This document shows positions 5,965 through 8,993 of a DNA stretch of 8,993 bases, piece by piece. The DNA is taken from positions 1-8,993 of the forward strand of contig PMBP01000123.1 in assembly GCA_003152975.1 (NCBI GenBank), given 5' to 3'. Origin of the DNA: Phycisphaerales bacterium. Its GTDB lineage: Bacteria > Planctomycetota > Phycisphaerae > Sedimentisphaerales > Anaerohalosphaeraceae. The translations under genes and the position numbers were made by a program. How positions within the stretch are numbered: the stretch's first letter is position 1; each line of letters begins with the position of its first letter. The notes below the pieces were generated by a model. That model worked only from the letters and a program-made list of their open reading frames with translations, made no database searches and had not been told where the DNA came from.

Positions 5965-7491
5965 TTACTTTCCAATCCCCGCAGCGTACAGTGTCTTGTT
6001 GGTCGCGATGAACAGCGTCTTGTTGGCCGCGATGACGGTCGCCGAGATGGGTGCGTCCAGATCGATCGCTGCCAGTTGTTTCTTTTCGCGGGCGGCGGCA
6101 AAGACCCACAGCTCGCCGCGCCGCGTGCCCAGATAGACCTTGCCATCGGCGACCATCGGCGAGGCCCAGATCTCCGCGCCCAGGTCCTGCGTCCAGACCG
6201 GCTTGCCCGTGGCTGCATCGATGCAATGCAGAACACCCTGGGTGTCGGCCGCGAAGACCAGCCCCTCGACAATCGCCGGCGTCGAGCAACTGTGGTGGTT
6301 GAGGTCATACGACCAGATCAGCGCTGACGACGAGATGTCGCCTTCGCCTTCGGCCTTGAAGCACTTGAGCCACGCCTGATTCTTGCCCCACCAGATATCC
6401 CCGCCGACGGCCACCGTGATTCGTCCCGAGTCGAACACGGCCATGCCCTTGATGTTGCTAGGGCTGGTTTCGCGGTTGGTGAGGTACTGGCTGACATTTT
6501 CCTTCGGCCCCGTCGGGTCCGGGTCAAACTTCCAGATCCGCTTGAGCGTCTCGACGGTTCCGGCCGGCGGAACCGCTTTGAGCATCTCGAAGGCATAGAC
6601 GACTCCATCGCCGCCGCAGAAGTACACGAACCGCCGATCGCTAATGACGCCAATGCCGGGCGACGACCAGGTCGAGTGGAAAATCCGCGGGCCGATGCCC
6701 TCGTTGTCGCGGGCGAGCAGTCGCCCCGTGGCCTTGTCCAGCACGATCAAACTGGGCCCGTCGGGTTTGCGGATCTTGCGGTGGGTGTTATCGACGCCGT
6801 TGCTGGTGTTGAGGTACAGGAACGGCCCGTCGATCAGGATCGATGCGTGGGCCGCGTCGTGTGGATAGGTTCCCGCCTGCGAGGGGATGTCGAAGGCCCA
6901 GAGGATATCGGCGTCTAGGTCGCACAGTGCGTCGGGGTCTTTGTCTGCGGGCGATGCGAAGCGGGCCTCGTCCTTGAACGGCCCGTCGTTACCGTTGGCC
7001 ATGCCGTTGATATCCAGGCACACGACCTTGTCGCTGCTGGTGAGCGTATAAACGCGGTCGCCCTCGACGGTCACCGGGCAGGAGTTACCGGCCCGCGGCC
7101 AATCGAGATAAACATCCGTTGCCCCAATCTTCTCCGAGACCAACTGCCAGCACAGAGAGCCGTCGGATTCCTTCAGGCACAGGGTAATGCCGCGGTCGCC
7201 GGTATGGTGCGGATCCCGCGGGCGGATGTTGTTGGTGCCGATGAAGACCTTGCCGCCGGAGATGATCGGCGTCGAGTAGGTCTCGGTGCCCAGATCGGCC
7301 TTCCATCGCAGGTTGGTCCCGGCGGCCGGATCAAAGCTGGCCGGCAGGCCCGTCTCGGCCGAGACCTGGTTGCGGCCCCACGCCTGACCCCACTGCGGCT
7401 GATCGGCACAGAAGGCGGAGGGGATCGGCAGTGACAGGATCGTCATGCACATTGCGGTTATTCGTGTGCGGACAGAAGACATAATTTTCAT
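5965..7491 (-). CDS. Exported PQQ-like beta-propeller repeat protein
   Basis: This 508-residue protein has a Sec signal peptide (residues 1-29, cleaved after AFCA). It then consists of repeated beta-propeller blades of the PQQ-binding-like type. Blade signatures include TPIISGGKVFIGTNN (74-88), CLKESDGSLCWQ (105-116), VLDKATGRLLA (250-260), AIVEGLVFAADTQG (406-419), CIDAATGKPVW (423-433) and PMVADGKVYLGT (445-456). Such modules form 7- or 8-bladed propellers. Many act as binding or scaffolding domains rather than true quinoprotein dehydrogenases, and I see no disulphide-type CC pair or cytochrome CxxCH motif to suggest electron transfer. Its 3' end converges on the oxidoreductase operon with a 4-nt gap. 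The start at 7491 has a weak AAGG leader about 9 nt upstream. No clear promoter was found in the 51 bp before it, so read-through from brnTA is possible. Confidence 0.88.
   Translation of the reverse strand: MKIMSSVRTRITAMCMTILSLPIPSAFCADQPQWGQAWGRNQVSAETGLPASFDPAAGTNLRWKADLGTETYSTPIISGGKVFIGTNNIRPRDPHHTGDRGITLCLKESDGSLCWQLVSEKIGATDVYLDWPRAGNSCPVTVEGDRVYTLTSSDKVVCLDINGMANGNDGPFKDEARFASPADKDPDALCDLDADILWAFDIPSQAGTYPHDAAHASILIDGPFLYLNTSNGVDNTHRKIRKPDGPSLIVLDKATGRLLARDNEGIGPRIFHSTWSSPGIGVISDRRFVYFCGGDGVVYAFEMLKAVPPAGTVETLKRIWKFDPDPTGPKENVSQYLTNRETSPSNIKGMAVFDSGRITVAVGGDIWWGKNQAWLKCFKAEGEGDISSSALIWSYDLNHHSCSTPAIVEGLVFAADTQGVLHCIDAATGKPVWTQDLGAEIWASPMVADGKVYLGTRRGELWVFAAAREKKQLAAIDLDAPISATVIAANKTLFIATNKTLYAAGIGK
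5993..6040 (-). repeat. Short 24-bp tandem duplication in the propeller gene
   Basis: Two 24-bp units (5993-6016 and 6017-6040) share 17 of their first 18 bases. In protein they encode ANKTLFIA and TNKTLYAA-like segments near residues 489-504, with an 8-residue period in the last blade. Confidence 0.6.
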
Positions 7492-7542
7492 AACGGCGCC
7501 TTGGTCAGGGAATGGTTACTAAGGGATGGCAATGACAAGCGA

Positions 7543-7752
7543 TCAACCCCATTTCATCGCTGGCCGTTTGCCCGAATGGGTACAGTCGCTCAAGTACAGG
7601 TTAATCAAGTTCTGATACGAAATCCCCGTCTCTTTGGCGAGTTGCTTGAAGTAGGCGATCACATCTGTACCCAGTCGCAGCGTCACCTGCTTTTTCAATG
7701 ATTTTGCGTAGGGGTTTCGTACCGATTCTTTGAAATCATATTGTTTTCTCAT
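7543..7752 (-). CDS. brnA: BrnA/CopG-type ribbon-helix-helix antitoxin
   Basis: This 69-residue protein has a basic N-terminal segment, then a ribbon-helix-helix: strand KQVTLRL (21-27), helix DVIAYFKQLAKETG (30-43), turn and second helix SYQNLINLYLSD (45-56). The match is to short CopG-like antitoxins, which pair with BrnT toxins. Such antitoxins bind the toxin and their own promoter as dimers. The start codon overlaps the toxin stop by 4 nt (ATGA, 7749-7752), so translation is probably coupled. AGGA at 7761-7758 gives a Shine-Dalgarno 5 nt before the ATG. Toxin-first order is the usual brnTA layout. Whether it belongs to the BrnA family proper or a neighbouring CopG family is uncertain. Confidence 0.85.
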   Translation of the reverse strand: MRKQYDFKESVRNPYAKSLKKQVTLRLGTDVIAYFKQLAKETGISYQNLINLYLSDCTHSGKRPAMKWG

Positions 7753-8039
7753 AAGGATCCTGTGTATTCTTTAACTTCGTGTTTCGTCGCTTTTCTGGCG
7801 GAAATGATCCGAATGATCCGCTCCGATTTCCGATAACTATGACAGACAACCACAAGGCGGAATCGTGTCGTCATGCCCAGCAGAATGTAACGATCTTCCG
7901 TATAGGAATGGTCCGGATCGAAGATCAACCGGGCGTCGGCATCCCAAAAGGCAGTTGAGGCCTCATCGAACGACACACCATGTTTTCGGTCATTCGCACG
8001 GGCTTTGTTGGGGTCCCATGAAAATTCGATCGTTTTCAT
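7749..8039 (-). CDS. brnT: BrnT-family toxin (RelE-like ribonuclease)
   Basis: This 96-residue protein has the usual BrnT length and both diagnostic segments. These are FSWDPNKARANDRKHGVSFDEA (residues 6 to 27) and RIIRIISARKAT (74-85), a run shared by nearly all family members. Brucella BrnT is a RelE-like ribosome-dependent or translation-blocking RNase neutralised by BrnA. The reading frame is intact, so the pair may be active. No Shine-Dalgarno precedes the ATG. Instead, a promoter candidate places the transcript start on the ATG itself. The surrounding DNA is about 48% G+C by hand count (7561-8040), lower than the flanks, which suggests acquisition by transfer. Confidence 0.93.
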   Translation of the reverse strand: MKTIEFSWDPNKARANDRKHGVSFDEASTAFWDADARLIFDPDHSYTEDRYILLGMTTRFRLVVVCHSYRKSERIIRIISARKATKHEVKEYTGSL

Positions 8040-8045
8040 AATTAT
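8038..8045. promoter_or_regulatory. Palindrome over the brnT start, possible antitoxin operator
   Basis: ATAATTAT is a perfect 8-bp palindrome covering the predicted discriminator and the first base of brnT. BrnA-type antitoxins autoregulate at their promoter, so this is a plausible core operator. Its AT-only composition makes chance occurrence likely. Confidence 0.25.
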
Positions 8046-8074
8046 ATCGTACAGACAGAAGCATTATCCGTCAA
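8046..8074 (-). promoter_or_regulatory. Candidate promoter for brnTA
   Basis: On the minus strand TTGACG (8074-8069; 5 of 6 consensus) and TACGAT (8051-8046; 4 of 6) are separated by 17 bp. A 6-nt discriminator follows, placing +1 at 8039, the A of the brnT ATG. A TATAAT at 8046-8041 is too close to the ATG, and spaced 22 bp from TTGACG, to be the functional -10. Confidence 0.5.
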
Positions 8075-8093
8075 GGACGATCCCGAAAGGGGG

Positions 8094-8121
8094 TGGACGG
8101 AATGTGGAATATGGATACAAT
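8094..8121 (+). promoter_or_regulatory. Candidate promoter for the alcohol dehydrogenase gene
   Basis: TGGACG (8094-8099; 4 of 6 consensus) and TACAAT (8116-8121; 5 of 6) are 16 bp apart. The predicted start is near 8128, giving a leader of about 54 nt. It is back-to-back with the brnTA promoter. Confidence 0.4.
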
Positions 8122-8126
8122 GCTGG

Positions 8127-8140
8127 ACACAAGGTTGTGT
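8127..8140 (+). promoter_or_regulatory. Operator-like inverted repeat before the alcohol dehydrogenase
   Basis: ACACAA and TTGTGT are perfect 6-bp inverted arms around GG. The repeat covers the predicted transcription start, a position suited to repression. No cognate regulator is visible in the window. Confidence 0.35.
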
Positions 8141-8181
8141 TTGGCAAGTTTGTTTGAAACCAAAATCCTGAGGATCGGTTT

Positions 8182-8993
8182 ATGAACAATTTCGAATATT
8201 TCAATCCGGTGAAGGTGGTCTTCGGCAAGGGCTCCATTGCCCGGGTCGCCGATCTGATCGACGCCAAAAAGAAGGTGATGATGACCTACGGTGGCGGCTC
8301 GATCAAGTCCAACGGCGTCTATGACCAGGTCGCCGGGGCCTTCGGCAAGCGTAAGTTCGTGGAGTTCGGCGGTATCGAGGCCAACCCCCGCTACGAGACC
8401 TGCCTGAAGGCCGTGGCCCTGGCCAAAAAGAAGAAGGTCGATTTCCTGCTGTCGGTCGGCGGCGGTTCGGTCCTGGACGCCACCAAGTTCATCGCCGCGG
8501 CGATCCGTTTCCGCGGCAAGGACCCGTGGGATATCCTGCGAACGATGGGCGGCTGCATCAAGGCGGCCGTACCGCTGGGGGCGATCCTGACCCTGCCGGC
8601 GACCGGCTCGGAGATGAACTGCTTTTCGGTGATCAGCCGCGAAAAGACCCAGGAGAAGCTGCATTTCGGCAGCCCGAAGGTCTTCCCGCAATTTTCCATT
8701 CTCGACCCGGAAACGACATATTCACTGCCGAAAAGCCAGGTCCGCAACGGCATCGTCGATGCCTTCGCGCATGTCATGGAGCAGTACATGACCCGCGATG
8801 TGCATACGCCCCTGCAGGACCGGCAGGCCGAGGCGATCCTCCGCACGCTGGTCGAGGAGGCCGACAAGATCCTGGCCGACCGGCCGGACTACGACAGCCG
8901 CGCGACCTGGATGTGGTGTTGTACGCAGGCCCTCAACGGCACCATTGCCTGCGGCTGCGTCGAGGACTGGACCACGCACATGATCGGCCACGA
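8182..8993 (+). CDS. yqhD: Iron-dependent NAD(P)H alcohol dehydrogenase, YqhD/butanol dehydrogenase type (3' end outside window)
   Basis: The frame opens at 8182 and runs off the right edge after 270 complete codons, of about 390 expected. GAGGA lies 7 nt upstream. It matches E. coli YqhD nearly throughout: the FGKGSI start (14-19), YGGGS (36-40) and VGGGSVLD (92-99) cofactor loops, and LPATGSE (138-144). The metal-binding residues Asp193 and His197 (DAFAH) and His270 in the final GHE are present; the fourth ligand, a histidine about 14 residues on, lies beyond the edge. The enzyme reduces aldehydes to alcohols in the cytosol, usually with NADPH, and can act in aldehyde detoxification or fermentation. 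It lacks a signal peptide, unlike most neighbours. The family is secure; butanol dehydrogenase naming would also fit. Confidence 0.93.
   Translation, partial: MNNFEYFNPVKVVFGKGSIARVADLIDAKKKVMMTYGGGSIKSNGVYDQVAGAFGKRKFVEFGGIEANPRYETCLKAVALAKKKKVDFLLSVGGGSVLDATKFIAAAIRFRGKDPWDILRTMGGCIKAAVPLGAILTLPATGSEMNCFSVISREKTQEKLHFGSPKVFPQFSILDPETTYSLPKSQVRNGIVDAFAHVMEQYMTRDVHTPLQDRQAEAILRTLVEEADKILADRPDYDSRATWMWCCTQALNGTIACGCVEDWTTHMIGH

Noticed and set aside
7539..7560. Hairpin GCGAT/ATCGC between brnA and the propeller gene as terminator
   Set aside because: The stem is only 5 bp with a 12-nt loop, lies over the brnA stop codon, and has no T tract after it.
8041..8046. Perfect TATAAT on the minus strand just before brnT
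   Set aside because: It ends 1 nt before the ATG and lies 22 bp from TTGACG, so a start point from it would fall inside the coding region. TACGAT at the 17-bp spacing fits better.
8071..8691. Minus-strand open frame (206 codons) opposite the alcohol dehydrogenase
   Set aside because: Shadow of a gene that matches YqhD along its whole visible length; it would also cover both divergent promoters.

Overview
The window looks like a chromosomal stretch from a PVC-group bacterium, most likely a planctomycete. The basis is family content: paralogous Tat-exported Gfo/Idh/MocA oxidoreductases, a two-domain exported alpha/beta hydrolase and a PQQ-like beta-propeller protein are typical of that group. 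Most of the window is about 60% G+C by hand count. No rRNA, tRNA, CRISPR array or insertion sequence was seen.

Layout, left to right. Positions 1-1949 (minus) hold an exported alpha/beta hydrolase or acetylxylan-esterase-like protein, cut by the left edge. A 150-bp divergent region follows, with back-to-back promoter candidates and an operator-like inverted repeat. Positions 2100-5960 (plus) hold a compact three-gene operon of exported Gfo/Idh/MocA proteins, with gaps of 35 and 25 bp. The first two have Tat signals and the third a Sec signal. Four bases further on, and convergent, lies an exported PQQ-like beta-propeller protein (5965-7491, minus). Upstream of it on the same strand is an AT-richer BrnT/BrnA-type toxin-antitoxin pair (7543-8039, minus). 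A second divergent promoter region separates brnT from an iron-dependent alcohol dehydrogenase of the YqhD/butanol dehydrogenase type (8182 to the right edge).

How the genes may work together (inference): the esterase, the three Gfo/Idh/MocA proteins and perhaps the propeller protein are all predicted to leave the cytoplasm. This fits extracytoplasmic processing of a decorated saccharide, with ester removal and oxidation or reduction of sugar carbons. The substrate cannot be read from sequence. The toxin-antitoxin pair looks like a separate, possibly acquired, cassette. The alcohol dehydrogenase is a cytosolic aldehyde reductase with its own promoter.

The most notable signals are regulatory or architectural. 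The brnT promoter places its start point on the A of the start codon, predicting a leaderless toxin mRNA. Inverted repeats sit at the predicted start points of both the oxidoreductase operon and the alcohol dehydrogenase gene. The esterase has a second hydrolase domain that lacks the nucleophilic serine. I found no clear evidence of a wholly new system.
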